This document shows positions 1 through 9,792 of a stretch of 64,000 nucleotides of DNA, piece after piece. Within the stretch, counting starts at the first letter, position 1; each line of letters begins with the position of its first letter. The notes under the pieces are model-generated. The model did no database searches, had not been told where the DNA came from, and worked only from the letters and a program-made list of their open reading frames with translations. The position numbers and the translations under genes are program-made. This DNA comes from Geobacillus vulcani PSS1 (lineage in GTDB: Bacteria > Bacillota > Bacilli > Bacillales > Anoxybacillaceae), in contig NZ_JPOI01000001.1 of NCBI RefSeq assembly GCF_000733845.1, positions 3,039,001 to 3,103,000 on the forward strand, read 5' to 3'.

Positions 1-55
1 AAACGCCCGAAACGATGGACAGCGGAGACAGCGCCTTTCATTCACCTAGTCAAGG

Positions 56-88
56 AACCAGCCCGTTCGCCTAGCGATCGGGCTGGTT
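56..88. terminator. Inverted repeat at the end of the methyltransferase gene
   Basis: A perfect 10-bp inverted repeat (56-65 with 79-88) straddles the methyltransferase stop codon. A T-rich stretch follows on the plus strand (TTTGATTT) but none on the minus strand. It may therefore end a gene entering from the left, or serve both directions weakly. Confidence 0.4.
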
Positions 89-1507
89 TGATTTCCGTTC
101 AATCCGAAACACTTGAAAACCGATATCAAGCTCCGTCTTCCCCGTTTCATAAACGATTTTCTCCCCCGCGCGGCGAATGCGCTCACGACCGATGTCGCAA
201 ATCGTCCGAAACCCAGCCCGATATGCCGCTGACGTTTCCGCCAGCCGTTCAGGAAGCTGCACCATAATGAACGACCGCCGGCCGCCGTCTTCGGCGTTTT
301 GCTGCATCACCGCATGGGCCGTTGTCGCCGAGCCGGAAAAAAAGTCGAGGATGACGTCATCGTTCTTCGTCGTCAATGCGATCATACGCTGAATCAGCTT
401 GACGGGCTTCGGGTAATCCATCACCGCCACCCCGTCAAACAGCTCCTTCAGCTCCTTTTTCGCCTCCTGCGAGTGGGACACCTCGTCATGCGTCCAGATC
501 GTGAGCGGCGTCATCGTCGGTTTCACCTCGCGCAAAAATCGCTTTAAGCGCGGCACCCCGTTGCCGTCTTTACCAAACCAAATGCGGTTGTCCGCCGCCA
601 ACTCGGCAAAGCGCTCTTTCGTCACCCGCCAACAATACCCATGGGGCGGCGAAACAATCCGGCCGCTTGGGGTCACGATGTCATAAATTTTTTCCGGAAT
701 CGGCGGGCCGACCGACAAATCACCGGACGTCCACGGACCGCGCGGGTCATTGTCTGGGTTGGCATACCGCCCGTCCGCTTCCGGATGGCGCGGCAATCCG
801 TACCAAGCCAGGCGATCGATGTTTTTCGCGTAACATAAAATAAAATCATGGTTGCGCGAGGCAAACTTGTTCATATTCACCGGCGAAAACGCCCGCTGCC
901 AAATGAACGTCGCAACGAAATTCCGCTCACCGAAAATTTCATCGCACACCTTTTTCAAATTCGCCTGCTCCGTATCATCAATAGAGATAAAGATCGCCCC
1001 TGTTTCGGCCAACAACGCCTTCGCCGCCCAAAGACGAGGATACATCATGTTGAGCCAGCCGGCATGGGCACGCGCCTCTTCCCGCCCTAAACCTGAAGCG
1101 GCACGTTTTCGCTTGCGCCAATTGTCTTTGTACGTCAACGCTTTTCCTGTATTGTAAGGCGGATCAATGTAAATCATTTGCACTTTTCCTTCATGCGAGG
1201 AGCGCAAAAGCTTTAACGCTTCCAAATTATCCCCTTCAATGTACCAATTGCTTGTCGTCTCCCACCTCTTGCTTTTCTCCCGGTCCGGCTGCAGCACTCC
1301 CGCAGCGGGCGCCTCCGCCAACCGCTTCGCCTCCGCTTTTCCCGGCCATGTAAACCCGTACACTTCGTCCTCCGCCTGGCAGCCAAGCGCCTTTTTCAGC
1401 CGCTCCCAGTCGATCGCTTCGCCCGCCACCGCCTCCGGAAAAAGCTCCTTAACCAGCTCAAGCCGCGCCCTCGCTGCTCCTTTTGCTTTCCTGCTGCCGT
1501 TTGCCAT
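71..1507 (-). CDS. Site-specific DNA methyltransferase, beta-class (type III Mod-like, N6-adenine)
   Basis: This is a SAM-dependent DNA methylase of about 478 residues. The catalytic motif DPPYNTG lies near residue 115 and the SAM-binding motif DFFSGSATTAHAV near residue 385. That order (catalytic before SAM site) is typical of beta-class N6-adenine methylases such as type III Mod subunits. The frame stays open to 1594, but the ATG at 1507 is preceded by a purine-rich ribosome site (GGGGGAGGGGGCG) and is preferred. The protein is shorter than many Mod subunits (550-650 residues), so its target-recognition part may be compact. No restriction gene lies upstream, and a hairpin closes the gene on the downstream side, so it may be an orphan methylase. 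Target sequence cannot be read from the protein. Confidence 0.85.
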   Translation of the reverse strand: MANGSRKAKGAARARLELVKELFPEAVAGEAIDWERLKKALGCQAEDEVYGFTWPGKAEAKRLAEAPAAGVLQPDREKSKRWETTSNWYIEGDNLEALKLLRSSHEGKVQMIYIDPPYNTGKALTYKDNWRKRKRAASGLGREEARAHAGWLNMMYPRLWAAKALLAETGAIFISIDDTEQANLKKVCDEIFGERNFVATFIWQRAFSPVNMNKFASRNHDFILCYAKNIDRLAWYGLPRHPEADGRYANPDNDPRGPWTSGDLSVGPPIPEKIYDIVTPSGRIVSPPHGYCWRVTKERFAELAADNRIWFGKDGNGVPRLKRFLREVKPTMTPLTIWTHDEVSHSQEAKKELKELFDGVAVMDYPKPVKLIQRMIALTTKNDDVILDFFSGSATTAHAVMQQNAEDGGRRSFIMVQLPERLAETSAAYRAGFRTICDIGRERIRRAGEKIVYETGKTELDIGFQVFRIERKSNQPDR

Positions 1508-1629
1508 AGCACGCCCCCTCCCCCACGCCGCCTTGCCTGCGGCGTTTCTTATCCGCGAAAAAGAGATCGTACTTCCAATATTTCGCCATGGCAAACGGTT
1601 TTCCTGCCTCCATTTCTAGCCGAAAAACA

Positions 1630-1658
1630 ACCCCGCCTCCTGCGAACGGAAGCGGGGT
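1630..1658 (-). terminator. Rho-independent terminator (minus strand)
   Basis: ACCCCGC (1630-1636) pairs with GCGGGGT (1652-1658), and minus-strand reading continues into TGTTTTTC. It would end transcription coming from the decayed regulator region at about 2.0-2.4 kb, shielding the methyltransferase gene. Confidence 0.6.
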
Positions 1659-2004
1659 AGAATCCTCTAAACGAGGCCTTCCTCTTTCAAGAGCACCTTC
1701 ATTTTACCATTGATTTTCTAAGGTGGCAAGAGGCCATTTTGCACACCCCTTTCACCCCTTCGAAAAATAAAATGTGGTTATGTCAACTTGTGTGATTGAC
1801 CAAAAACGTCAACTGTCCAAACTTTTGATAAATCAAGGCTATGTTTCGTTTCACGAAAGAAAAACAACCATGCACACCTCCCCCTTTTTTTCGCCGTTTT
1901 TGGACCGTGCACTGCGCAAAAAGCGCGGGAACGAATCGAACTGGTCGGGCAGGGAAGGCGGCATGGCAGCTCGAGCAGTCAGCGGCAACGCTATTCCCTT
2001 TTCC

Positions 2005-2369
2005 TTACTGGCTGCGGGAAGCCACCTGACCGAACACGCGGCAACCGACTCGATACATGTGCAAGACGGCACCGTCAACAACGAACGTTTGGACTTCCCC
2101 GTGCTGCGAAGCGTAGCGCTCAGACCTACCATTTTTCACATAGGGAAACGATCCATCCACATAGCCGAACAATTCGCTTTCCAGCAAAGCGACACGAATG
2201 GCCGCACAGTTTATAAGGACGAATGGGCGGCCAGTCCGCAGGCTTTCCTGATGAATCACCTGGGCGAACGGCTCCTTGCCGGTTCCGCTTTCCCCATCAT
2301 CAACACTGGCGAGTCCGACTCTGCTGCGCGTTTGGCGATACAGACCATTTCTTGGAGTCGGGCGCTATG
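2005..2369 (-). pseudogene. Relic of a sigma-54-dependent (NtrC-type) regulator
   Basis: Reading the minus strand, one frame gives [19 protein letters not shown] ending in VLMMG, and the next frame continues with [20 protein letters not shown] and then VLINCAAI and LESELFGY. These are the Walker A region and following segment of the sigma-54 AAA+ domain. The two frames join if one G is restored in the run of Gs, recreating GESGTGKE. After ELFGY the similarity fades (GSFPYVK where GAFTGAK is expected). No start, DNA-binding domain or remaining AAA+ region is found nearby, so this is a fragment of a dead gene. The flanking DNA (1.66-2.0 kb) shows no recognisable gene. Confidence 0.75.
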
Positions 2370-2403
2370 CTTGTTGTTATTTTGTATGTGCCTGTGCCGC
2401 TCT

Positions 2404-2985
2404 TTACGACGACAAAAACGCAAAAATCTCCTTCACGGAAAAACGCACCTCGGGAAACACGGTCGATGCAGCCATCCCGTTGGCGACATCGTACACGTCT
2501 TCTAGCTGAAACGTCCCCGATTGCCAAACGTATTTTTCCATCGTCTGGTGCTGGTAATCGACAAGCCAGTACTCACGGACTCCCGCTTTCTCATAATAAT
2601 GACGCTTAAACAGGCGGTCGTTGCGGGCCGTACTTGGCGACAACACTTCCACCACAAGGTCAGGGGCGCCATAACACCGCCCTTGGCGCAGTTTCGTTCG
2701 GTCGCAAATAATGGCTAGATCCGGCAACACGGTCACGTTTCGCTTTCCTTTTTGTTCGTCTTCAAACAAAAAAACGACTTGGAGATTGCTGCCGAATACA
2801 AGGCAAGGACTTCCTTTTAACGCCATGCGAAACTCGGCAATCAAATTGGCGACCACGCCTTCATGCTCATAAGGAGCTGGGGACATTAACACAATCGTTC
2901 CTTCGTACAGCTCCATCCGCTCGTCTCCAGCTAAAGAAAAAAACTCGCCCAGCGTGTACCGGCGTTGCTCATCCGGTTGGCTCAT
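2404..2985 (-). CDS. Uma2 family protein (DUF820, putative PD-(D/E)XK endonuclease fold)
   Basis: A 193-residue protein of the Uma2 family, which has a restriction-endonuclease-like fold but mostly unproven function. Visible family features are the N-terminal YTLGEFFSLAGDERMELYEG segment, then VLPDLAIICD, then PDLVVEVLSPSTARND, then KAGVREYWLVDY. The PDL and EVLSPST segments carry the acidic residues of the presumed active site. The ATG at 2985 has GAGGGGGAG at good spacing, so it is preferred over an upstream frame start at 3006. A second, divergent family member lies at 25171. It stands alone, bounded by the sigma-54 relic and the aldehyde dehydrogenase terminator. Confidence 0.85.
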   Translation of the reverse strand: MSQPDEQRRYTLGEFFSLAGDERMELYEGTIVLMSPAPYEHEGVVANLIAEFRMALKGSPCLVFGSNLQVVFLFEDEQKGKRNVTVLPDLAIICDRTKLRQGRCYGAPDLVVEVLSPSTARNDRLFKRHYYEKAGVREYWLVDYQHQTMEKYVWQSGTFQLEDVYDVANGMAASTVFPEVRFSVKEIFAFLSS

Positions 2986-3085
2986 GCCACTCCCCCTCTC
3001 GCACATGCTCTTTTTTCTTTTTTTCTATTGTAAGCAAACCGTTCACGCACCGACAATCACCTTTCCTCCCCTCGCGCGAAAAAAA

Positions 3086-3113
3086 GCGCCCTGCCTAACC
3101 GGCAGCGCACTTT
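3086..3113 (-). terminator. Terminator of the aldehyde dehydrogenase gene
   Basis: On the minus strand GTGCGCTGCC pairs with GGCAGGGCGC across a 5-nt loop, followed by TTTTTTTC. It lies just after the dehydrogenase stop codon. Confidence 0.7.
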
Positions 3114-3123
3114 CATCAACGTC

Positions 3124-4587
3124 TTATCCTTTTACAAACACCGTCTTGATCGCCGTGAAAAACTCGATAGCGGCCCGCCCTTGTTCCCGCGAATGGGAGC
3201 TCGACTGCTTCATGCCGCCAAACGGCGCTTGCAGTTCAACTCCTGCGCTTTCCTCATTAATCCGCACAAGCCCGGCTTCGATATCCTGAATGAACGCGAG
3301 CATCTTGCCGATATTTTTTGTGAAAATTGAGGCGCTCAATCCAAACGGCGTGTCATTGGCTAACGCCAATGCTTCCTCAAACGTCTCCACTTTGAGTAAG
3401 GCGAGCACCGGCCCGAAAATTTCCTCGCGGGCGATCGTCATGTTCGGGGATACGTTCTCAAACACCGTCGGCTCCACATAAAAACCGGTGCCGAACTCCC
3501 CGTCGTCCAAGCGGCGGCCGCCACAAAGCAATGTCGCCCCTTCTTCGATTCCTTTTTGAATGTAATAAAGAACCGTCTCCAACTGCTTCTGGCTGGCGCA
3601 CGGCCCCATCCAGACCCCGTCCACGAGTCCATTGCCGATGGTCAGTTCCTTGATTCTCGCCAACAATCTCTGCTTAAACGGTTCGTATATAGCGCTTTGC
3701 ACGAAAACGCGGCTTGTCGCTGTACATTTTTGCCCCGTCGAACGCAGCCCGCCGCTAATCGTTGCTTCCACCGCGCGCTCAAGGTCGGCATCTTCCAGCA
3801 CAATGACCGGGTTTTTGCCGCCCATTTCCAGCTGATACTTTGCCCCTCTGGCCACCGCTTTTTGGGCGATCATTTTGCCGACGTCATTGGAACCGGTGAA
3901 GGTGATCGCGTGAATATGCGGATGTTCGGCCATGGCGTTGCCGATCACCGACCCTTTCCCCATCACCAAGTTGACGACCCCGGCCGGCAATCCGGCTTCG
4001 TCAAAGCACTCCACGATTTTGGCCGCCGTGACCGCCGTTTCCTGCGCCGGCTTAAACACCACCGTGTTACCATAGACGATAGCGGGAGCGATTTTCCAAA
4101 TCGGGATGGCGACGGGAAAGTTCCATGGCGTGATCACGCCGACCACTCCAAGCGGCACGCGGGTTGTAAACATGAGCGCCTCGCTGTCCGTAGAAGGAAT
4201 GACCTCGCCGATGGAACGCATTCCTTCTCCAGCGTAGTAGCGCAAAATGTTTACTCCCCGCTGCACCTCCCCTTTCGCTTCCGGGAGCGTTTTCCCCATT
4301 TCCCTTGTCACCGTTTCCGCAATCTCATCAAGCCGTTGCTCAAGAACGTCAGCTACGCGGAACAAATACTCCCCGCGTTTTGGGCCGGACAATTTCCGCC
4401 ATGCCGGTTGCGCTCGTCCCGCCGCTTCGACCGCGGCGTTCAAGTCCTCGATGCCGGACTGCTGCACATAGCCGACAATATCGTGAATATTGGCTGGGTT
4501 GATGCTCGGTTCGGTTTGGTTTGTGGATGAAGGGATCCATTGACCGTTAATGTAATTCAAATACGTTTGTCTTGCTCCTGCCGTCAT
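3124..4587 (-). CDS. gucD: NAD(P)-dependent aldehyde dehydrogenase, GucD-like (alpha-ketoglutaric semialdehyde dehydrogenase)
   Basis: A 487-residue aldehyde dehydrogenase, full family length. Conserved pieces are [12 protein letters not shown] (cofactor/active-site region), FTGSNDVG (Rossmann loop), LEMGGKNP (catalytic Glu) and [11 protein letters not shown] with the catalytic Cys. The N terminus ([13 protein letters not shown]) and C terminus ([19 protein letters not shown]) closely resemble B. subtilis GucD (YcbD), which oxidises alpha-ketoglutaric semialdehyde in glucarate/galactarate breakdown. The glucarate genes themselves are not in the window, so the substrate is inferred from family resemblance; succinate semialdehyde or another aldehyde is possible. 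The start has AGGAGAATGGATC before ATG. It is a single-gene unit. Confidence 0.85.
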   Translation of the reverse strand: MTAGARQTYLNYINGQWIPSSTNQTEPSINPANIHDIVGYVQQSGIEDLNAAVEAAGRAQPAWRKLSGPKRGEYLFRVADVLEQRLDEIAETVTREMGKTLPEAKGEVQRGVNILRYYAGEGMRSIGEVIPSTDSEALMFTTRVPLGVVGVITPWNFPVAIPIWKIAPAIVYGNTVVFKPAQETAVTAAKIVECFDEAGLPAGVVNLVMGKGSVIGNAMAEHPHIHAITFTGSNDVGKMIAQKAVARGAKYQLEMGGKNPVIVLEDADLERAVEATISGGLRSTGQKCTATSRVFVQSAIYEPFKQRLLARIKELTIGNGLVDGVWMGPCASQKQLETVLYYIQKGIEEGATLLCGGRRLDDGEFGTGFYVEPTVFENVSPNMTIAREEIFGPVLALLKVETFEEALALANDTPFGLSASIFTKNIGKMLAFIQDIEAGLVRINEESAGVELQAPFGGMKQSSSHSREQGRAAIEFFTAIKTVFVKG

Positions 4588-4775
4588 GATCCATTCTCCT
4601 TTCCTTGAACATCATCACAACGGCCAGCCTTCTTTGAAACAATGTTTGACTGTGCCGTCGCAAACAACCTATCGCTTTACTACCATACTACTACAGTTCA
4701 AATATTTCGTAAATTCACATTCATGCGACGAAATGACAACAAGATGGCCGATCATCGTGCGTTGGCGACAAAAAC

Positions 4776-4850
4776 ATCCATGAGGAAATGTTGCTCCTCG
4801 CCCCAGCATGAACATCACGGCTCACTGATGAGTGATGTTTACAGAAAAAC
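4776..4850. repeat. Dispersed decayed repeat B, copy 1
   Basis: Plus-strand landmarks CATCCATGAGGAAA, CATGAACATCACGGCTC and CAGAAAAAC recur at 58710-58783 with similar order and spacing, and more weakly at 24850-24925 in the opposite orientation. In both best copies it directly abuts the terminator of a minus-strand gene. No open frame is shared, so it may be the remains of a mobile element end. Confidence 0.6.
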
Positions 4851-4883
4851 AGAAGGTGCCCCAAAAGGATTGGGACACCTTCT
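4851..4883 (-). terminator. Terminator of the cysJI operon
   Basis: AGAAGGTGCCCC pairs with GGGACACCTTCT; on the minus strand the stem runs into TGTTTTTCTG. It lies about 85 bp after the cysI stop codon. Confidence 0.75.
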
Positions 4884-4968
4884 TCCATCGCTATATGTGC
4901 ACTGGATGCTGATCTTGAAGACAGACGACTTTTTAGGTCAGCCCCAGCCAAAATGAATCCGCATCATC

Positions 4969-6690
4969 TTAATCATGGAAATTCGTTCCGTCTGTGACTT
5001 CTTTAACAATGCCGGCACGGATGACGAAGTCGCCGAAATGTTCGCCGTCAAGCCGCTCTTTCGCGTAGCGGGACAAAAGGACGCGCAGTTCGCGCAAAAT
5101 GTCTTCTTCGCCGATGTTTTCGCGGTACAGCTTGCCAAGGCGCGTGCCGTTGAAGGCGGCGCCGAGGTACATGTTGTATTTGCCGACCGCTTTGCCGACG
5201 AAGGCGATTTCAGCGAGCACGTGGCGGGCGCAGCCGTTCGGACAGCCCGTCATGCGGATCGTGATTTCTTCATCACGCAAGCCGTTTTCATCGATGATTT
5301 CCTCAATTTTATCGAGCAGTTTCGGCAAGTACCGCTCCGCTTCCGTCATCGCGAGGCCGCATGTCGGCAGCGCCACACAGGCGAGCGCGTTGCGACGCAA
5401 GGCGGTGTACCGGCGTCCGTCGGTCAAGCCGTACTTGGCGATCAGCGCCTCGATTTCCGGTTTTTTCTCGCTCGTTACATTGGCGATGACTAAATTTTGG
5501 TTCGGCGTCAGCCGGAAATCGCCGGTATGAACGTTGGCGATTTCGCGCAAGCCGGTCATCAGCTTGTAATCATCGTAGTCTTTGACGCGGCCGCCTTCGA
5601 CAAAGAGGGTGAAATGCCACGTTCCATTGACGCCTTCGACCCAGCCGTAGCGGTCGCCGCTATGTTCAAAATGGTATGGACGCGCTTCCTCAAACTTCCA
5701 GCCAAGACGGCGCTCAATTTCCTCTTTGACCGCTTCCAAGCCAAGCCGGTCGATCGTGTATTTGAAGCGGGCGTGTTTGCGTGACGAGCGGTTGCCGTAG
5801 TCGCGCTGCACGGTCATAATTTTCTCCGCCACGTCCACGACTTGATCCGGACGACAGAAGCCGATCACTTTGGCGAGCTGCGGATAGGTTGTTTTGTCGC
5901 CGTGGGTCATCCCCATGCCGCCGCCGATGGCGACGTTAAACCCGGCGAGCTTGCCGTCCTCGACAATAGCGATGAACCCAATGTCTTGCGAGAACACATC
6001 GACATCGTTAGACGGCGGAATGGCGATGCCGATTTTAAATTTCCGCGGCAAATAGGTCGGGCCGTAAATCGGTTCTTCCTCACCGTCGACTGGAGGCGTC
6101 CCCGCCACTTTTTCATCATCCAACCAAATTTCATAATACGCCCGTGTCCGCGGCAACAAATGGTCGCTGATCAGCTTCGCCCATTCGTACACTTCCGCGT
6201 GCACTTCCGATTGGTACGGATTCGGGTTGCACATCACGTTCCGATTGACGTCGCCGCAAGCGGCAAGCGTCGTCATCAAAGCGCTGTTGATGGCTTGCAT
6301 CGTCTTTTTCACGTTCCATTTCAAGACGCCATGCAATTGAAACGCTTGACGCGTCGTCAGTTTCAACGTGCCGTTGGCGTATTTGCGGGCGATTTCATCC
6401 ATGACCAGCCACTGCTCCGGCGTCGCCACCCCACCCGGCGTGCGGACGCGGATCATAAACTGATACGCCGGCTCAAGCTTTTGTTTTTGCCGCTCGGTGC
6501 GGACATCCCGGTCGTCTTGCAAGTAGCTGCCGTGGAACTTCATCAGCCGGTTGTCATCATCGGGAATGCCCGCGCTGAGCGGGTCTTCCATCGTTTCAGC
6601 AAGCGTGCCGCGCAAGTAACGGCTTTCCCGCTTGATGCGCTCGACATCGCTTGGCGGTCCGTCCGGCGCCGTTAAGATGACTTTCGCCAT
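4969..6690 (-). CDS. cysI: Sulfite reductase (NADPH) hemoprotein, beta subunit
   Basis: This subunit carries siroheme and a [4Fe-4S] cluster and reduces sulfite to sulfide with electrons from CysJ, in assimilatory sulfate reduction in the cytoplasm. About 573 residues. The four cluster/siroheme cysteines are visible as [10 protein letters not shown] and [10 protein letters not shown] in the C-terminal half; N-terminal repeats include [14 protein letters not shown] and [12 protein letters not shown], typical of the family. The ATG at 6690 is preferred to an in-frame GTG at 6702, which sits on top of the ribosome site. It follows cysJ by 24 bp in one operon and ends at a strong terminator. Confidence 0.96.
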   Translation of the reverse strand: MAKVILTAPDGPPSDVERIKRESRYLRGTLAETMEDPLSAGIPDDDNRLMKFHGSYLQDDRDVRTERQKQKLEPAYQFMIRVRTPGGVATPEQWLVMDEIARKYANGTLKLTTRQAFQLHGVLKWNVKKTMQAINSALMTTLAACGDVNRNVMCNPNPYQSEVHAEVYEWAKLISDHLLPRTRAYYEIWLDDEKVAGTPPVDGEEEPIYGPTYLPRKFKIGIAIPPSNDVDVFSQDIGFIAIVEDGKLAGFNVAIGGGMGMTHGDKTTYPQLAKVIGFCRPDQVVDVAEKIMTVQRDYGNRSSRKHARFKYTIDRLGLEAVKEEIERRLGWKFEEARPYHFEHSGDRYGWVEGVNGTWHFTLFVEGGRVKDYDDYKLMTGLREIANVHTGDFRLTPNQNLVIANVTSEKKPEIEALIAKYGLTDGRRYTALRRNALACVALPTCGLAMTEAERYLPKLLDKIEEIIDENGLRDEEITIRMTGCPNGCARHVLAEIAFVGKAVGKYNMYLGAAFNGTRLGKLYRENIGEEDILRELRVLLSRYAKERLDGEHFGDFVIRAGIVKEVTDGTNFHD

Positions 6691-6714
6691 TTTCCTTCCC
6701 ACTCCTTTTTTCGA

Positions 6715-8544
6715 TTAATAGACATCGCGTTGGTACCGTTTTTGCTTTTGCATCTCAGTGACATACGCTTCTGCCTGTTCGCGGCTCATACCGCCTTCTT
6801 TTTCGATAATATCGATGAGCGTCTGATGGACGTCGCGCGCCATGTGCTGCTTGTCGCCGCATACGTAGACGACGGCGCCTTCCTCAAGCCAGCCGAACAG
6901 CTCCTTGCTTCGTTCGAGCATTCGGTGCTGAACGTACACTTTTTTCTCCGTATCGCGCGAGAAGGCGACATCCATTTTGGTCAGCACGCCGCTTTTCAGC
7001 CACGCGAGCCATTCCGTCTGGTATAAGAAATCGGTCATAAAATGTTGATCGCCAAAGAACAGCCACGATTTTCCGCTCACGCCTGTCGCCTCGCGCTCTT
7101 GCATAAAGGCGCGGAACGGCGCCACCCCGGTTCCTGGACCAATCATGATGATCGGCGTGTCCGGATCCTTCGGCAGCTTAAAATTCGGGTTCGGCTGCAC
7201 AAAGACCGGCAAGGTGTCGCCGACTTGGACGCGCTCGGCGCAAAAGGTTGAGCATACCCCTTTGCGCAGGCGGCCGTAAGACTCATAGCGAACCGCCCCG
7301 ATCGTCAAATGCACCTCGTCTGGATACGCGGCTAAGCTGCTCGCGATTGAATACAGGCGCGGCGGCATTTTCCGCAGGATGGAAATGATTTGTTGCGGCG
7401 CAGCGTCCCACGGGCCGAAATCGCGCAAGGCATCGAGCAAGTCGCGGCCTTTGGCGTATTCTTTCAGCTTCGCCTCATTGCCTGGCGCCACAAGCTCTTG
7501 AAGCGCGCTGTTTTTCGACAGCGGCGCCAGTTTTTGCAGCAGCGCTTTCGTCAAAACGGTGATTTCAAAATGGGACGTGAGCGCTTCTTTCAGCGACCGC
7601 ACTTCCCCATCTTTATCGATCGTCACCGTTTCTTCCGGATTCCATTTCATTTCTTGGATGACAAGGTCGACAAGCTCCGGATCGTTTTTCGGGAAAATGC
7701 CGAGCGCATCGCCCGGCTCATATTTTAAGCCCGATCCTTCAAGCGACAATTCTAAATGGCGCGTTTCCTTGTTTGACCCGCGGCCGTTTAAGTTGATGTT
7801 TTCCAACACCTCGGCCGGGAACGGATTTTTCCGCGAATAGACGACAGCCGGCTCCGCTTTCGGCGCCGCAGCCACCGCCGACAAGAGCGGAGCCGCTCCA
7901 ACGCTGGCGTTTGCCTCTTTGCTCAACTCGCCAAGCACGCCGTCAAGCCATTTCGCCGCCGCTTCCTCGTAATCGACATCGCAATCGACGCGCGGATAAA
8001 ACCGCGTTCCGCCCAGCTCCTCGAGCCGCTTGTCGAAATCTTTCCCCGTCTGGCAAAAATGCTCGTACGATGTATCGCCGAGCGCCAAGACAGAAAAGCG
8101 AAGATGGTTGAGCTTTGGCGCCCGCTTGCTGTGGAGGAATTCGTAAAACGACACCGCGTTGTCCGGCGGATCGCCTTCTCCGTGCGTGCTCACGACAATG
8201 AGCAGCGTCTCCACTTTCTTTAATTCATTCGGCTTAAAATCAAGCATCGACAACACTTTCGCCTCAAACCCGCGCTCCTTGAGCGCCTTGCCGGCTTTTT
8301 CCGCCAACTTTTGCGCATTGCCGGTTTGCGAACCGTAAAGAACAGTCACTTCTTTCGAAACCGGCTTGCCGCCTCCGGCAAACAGCGTTGGCGCTTCGGC
8401 GTTCAAAACGGTGACCGCCGCCTCGGCCGCAGCCAAATACCCGCTCAGCCAAAGCTTTTGCGACGGCGTCAGCGTCGGCAACAAACGATTCAAGAGCTCA
8501 ATCTGCTCCTGGGTAAACGGACTGTTGGTTACTTGCAGCTGCAA
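6715..8544 (-). CDS. cysJ: Sulfite reductase (NADPH) flavoprotein, alpha subunit
   Basis: This FMN/FAD diflavin reductase passes electrons from NADPH to CysI. About 609 residues: an N-terminal flavodoxin domain with VLYGSQTGNAQKLAEK and STHGEGDPPDNA, an FAD-binding linker with RLYSIASS, and an NADPH-binding domain with IGPGTGVAPFRAF and YVCGDKQHMARDV. I choose a TTG start at 8544 because GAGGTGG stands 6 nt upstream and the resulting N terminus (MQLQVTNSPFTQEQ) matches Bacillus CysJ; an in-frame GTG at 8559 overlaps the ribosome site. First gene of cysJI, divergent from cysL. Confidence 0.95.
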   Translation of the reverse strand: MQLQVTNSPFTQEQIELLNRLLPTLTPSQKLWLSGYLAAAEAAVTVLNAEAPTLFAGGGKPVSKEVTVLYGSQTGNAQKLAEKAGKALKERGFEAKVLSMLDFKPNELKKVETLLIVVSTHGEGDPPDNAVSFYEFLHSKRAPKLNHLRFSVLALGDTSYEHFCQTGKDFDKRLEELGGTRFYPRVDCDVDYEEAAAKWLDGVLGELSKEANASVGAAPLLSAVAAAPKAEPAVVYSRKNPFPAEVLENINLNGRGSNKETRHLELSLEGSGLKYEPGDALGIFPKNDPELVDLVIQEMKWNPEETVTIDKDGEVRSLKEALTSHFEITVLTKALLQKLAPLSKNSALQELVAPGNEAKLKEYAKGRDLLDALRDFGPWDAAPQQIISILRKMPPRLYSIASSLAAYPDEVHLTIGAVRYESYGRLRKGVCSTFCAERVQVGDTLPVFVQPNPNFKLPKDPDTPIIMIGPGTGVAPFRAFMQEREATGVSGKSWLFFGDQHFMTDFLYQTEWLAWLKSGVLTKMDVAFSRDTEKKVYVQHRMLERSKELFGWLEEGAVVYVCGDKQHMARDVHQTLIDIIEKEGGMSREQAEAYVTEMQKQKRYQRDVY

Positions 8545-8720
8545 CGGTGTCCACCTCACAATATAAAATAAAATGGAACGATTGGCGTCGTTTCGATCTC
8601 AACGACAGAACGAACACCAAATTCCATTATTCCTATAAGCCAAGTATACTTTAGAAAGGGTATCATATTTACACTTTACCGCAAAACAAAACATTAGTAA
8701 AATAAATATAAATTATTAAA

Positions 8721-8741
8721 ACTATTAGCATTTCTAATAGT
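8721..8741. promoter_or_regulatory. Perfect palindrome in the cysJ-cysL divergent promoter region
   Basis: ACTATTAG, a 5-nt spacer and CTAATAGT form a perfect 8-bp inverted repeat, 33 bp upstream of the cysL start codon and in an AT-rich stretch. LysR regulators bind such dyads between divergent promoters. It is a candidate CysL operator for autoregulation or activation; binding is inferred from position only. Confidence 0.5.
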
Positions 8742-8773
8742 ACCGTCATCATCGGGACGGAGGAGAGGCGGGC

Positions 8774-9652
8774 ATGTACTATGAAGAGTTAAAAACGTTC
8801 ATCACCTTAGCCGAAGTGAAAAATTTCACCAAAACTGCGGAAATTCTCCATTTGTCACAACCAAGCGTCAGTCTGCACATCAAAAATTTGGAAAAAGAGT
8901 TTCAGACGAAACTGTTCATCCGTTCCCCCAAGCGGCTGCGCATGACGCCGACCGGCGAGCTCCTATACGACCGGGCCAAACAAATGGTGGCGCTTTATGA
9001 ACAGACGAAACAAGACATTTTAGAGCACCACCAGTCCGTAAAAGGCGAATTGAAAATCGGCGCCAGCTTTACGATCGGAGAATATATTTTGCCGCCGCTG
9101 TTGCCTGATTTCCAACAGCGCTATCCAGAGTTGGAACTTGAAGTGATGATCGGCAACACAAAAGAAATTGTCGAATGGGTCAAGTCTTATCAAGTCGACA
9201 TCGGCTTGATCGAGGGACAAACGAACGAAAAAGAACTATCCGTTCATCCATTCATGCAAGATGAGCTCGTCATCATCGCTTCCCCCCGCCATAAACTGGC
9301 GCAAAAAGAGGAAGTGACCATCGCCGACTTGCAGGGCGAAGCGTGGGTGGCGCGCGAAGTCGGGTCGGGGACAAGGGAATATTTCAACCATTTCATCCGC
9401 TCAAACGGGCTGAAAGTCCAATCGCTCATGATCATCAGCAGCAACCAAGGCATTAAAGAAACCTTGATTAACGGCAACGCCTTGTCCCTTTTGTCGCGCA
9501 GCGTTGTCGCCCGCGACATCGAACACGGCCATCTGTCAGTCATCCGCTTGAAGCACCCGCCGTTTTACCGAATGTTTTCCTACATTTATTCTCCGATTAT
9601 GGAAAACAAGCAAAGCGTGCGCATTTTTCTTGACAGATTGCAAAACCGCTAA
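8774..9652 (+). CDS. cysL: LysR-family activator of cysJI
   Basis: A 292-residue LysR regulator. The N-terminal winged helix-turn-helix (FTKTAEILHLSQPSVSLHIK) is followed by a periplasmic-binding-like sensor domain that includes GELKIGASFTIGEYILPPLL. Sequence and divergent placement next to cysJI match B. subtilis CysL (YwfK), the positive regulator of that operon. The start codon follows GGACGGAGGAGAGG. The sensor ligand is not evident from the sequence. The transcript likely ends at the hairpin at 9766-9792. Confidence 0.9.
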   Translation: MYYEELKTFITLAEVKNFTKTAEILHLSQPSVSLHIKNLEKEFQTKLFIRSPKRLRMTPTGELLYDRAKQMVALYEQTKQDILEHHQSVKGELKIGASFTIGEYILPPLLPDFQQRYPELELEVMIGNTKEIVEWVKSYQVDIGLIEGQTNEKELSVHPFMQDELVIIASPRHKLAQKEEVTIADLQGEAWVAREVGSGTREYFNHFIRSNGLKVQSLMIISSNQGIKETLINGNALSLLSRSVVARDIEHGHLSVIRLKHPPFYRMFSYIYSPIMENKQSVRIFLDRLQNR

Positions 9653-9765
9653 ACGGCGAAGGCGTTTTCCGCACGGTCTTTGTCTCGGGCACACCCCCAT
9701 CGCCTCCATGAGATCAACGGTTCACGGCCGCCTAAGGCAGCAGACATATGCCGGGCAAACAAGAG

Positions 9766-9792
9766 AGGGCGGGGCCACGAACGGCCCGCCCT
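9766..9792. terminator. Hairpin between convergent cysL and czcD
   Basis: AGGGCGGGGCC pairs with GGCCCGCCCT across a short loop. On the minus strand it is followed by CTCTTGTTT. The right arm reaches the czcD stop codon, so it probably ends both convergent genes. Confidence 0.6.

Noticed and set aside
1774..2505. A 243-codon plus-strand frame near the sigma-54 relic
   Set aside because: No ribosome site and no recognisable domain; the minus strand holds a recognisable relic instead.
4721..4951. Frame covering repeat B copy 1 and the cysI terminator
   Set aside because: It spans a terminator stem and a decayed repeat; not conserved in the other repeat copies.
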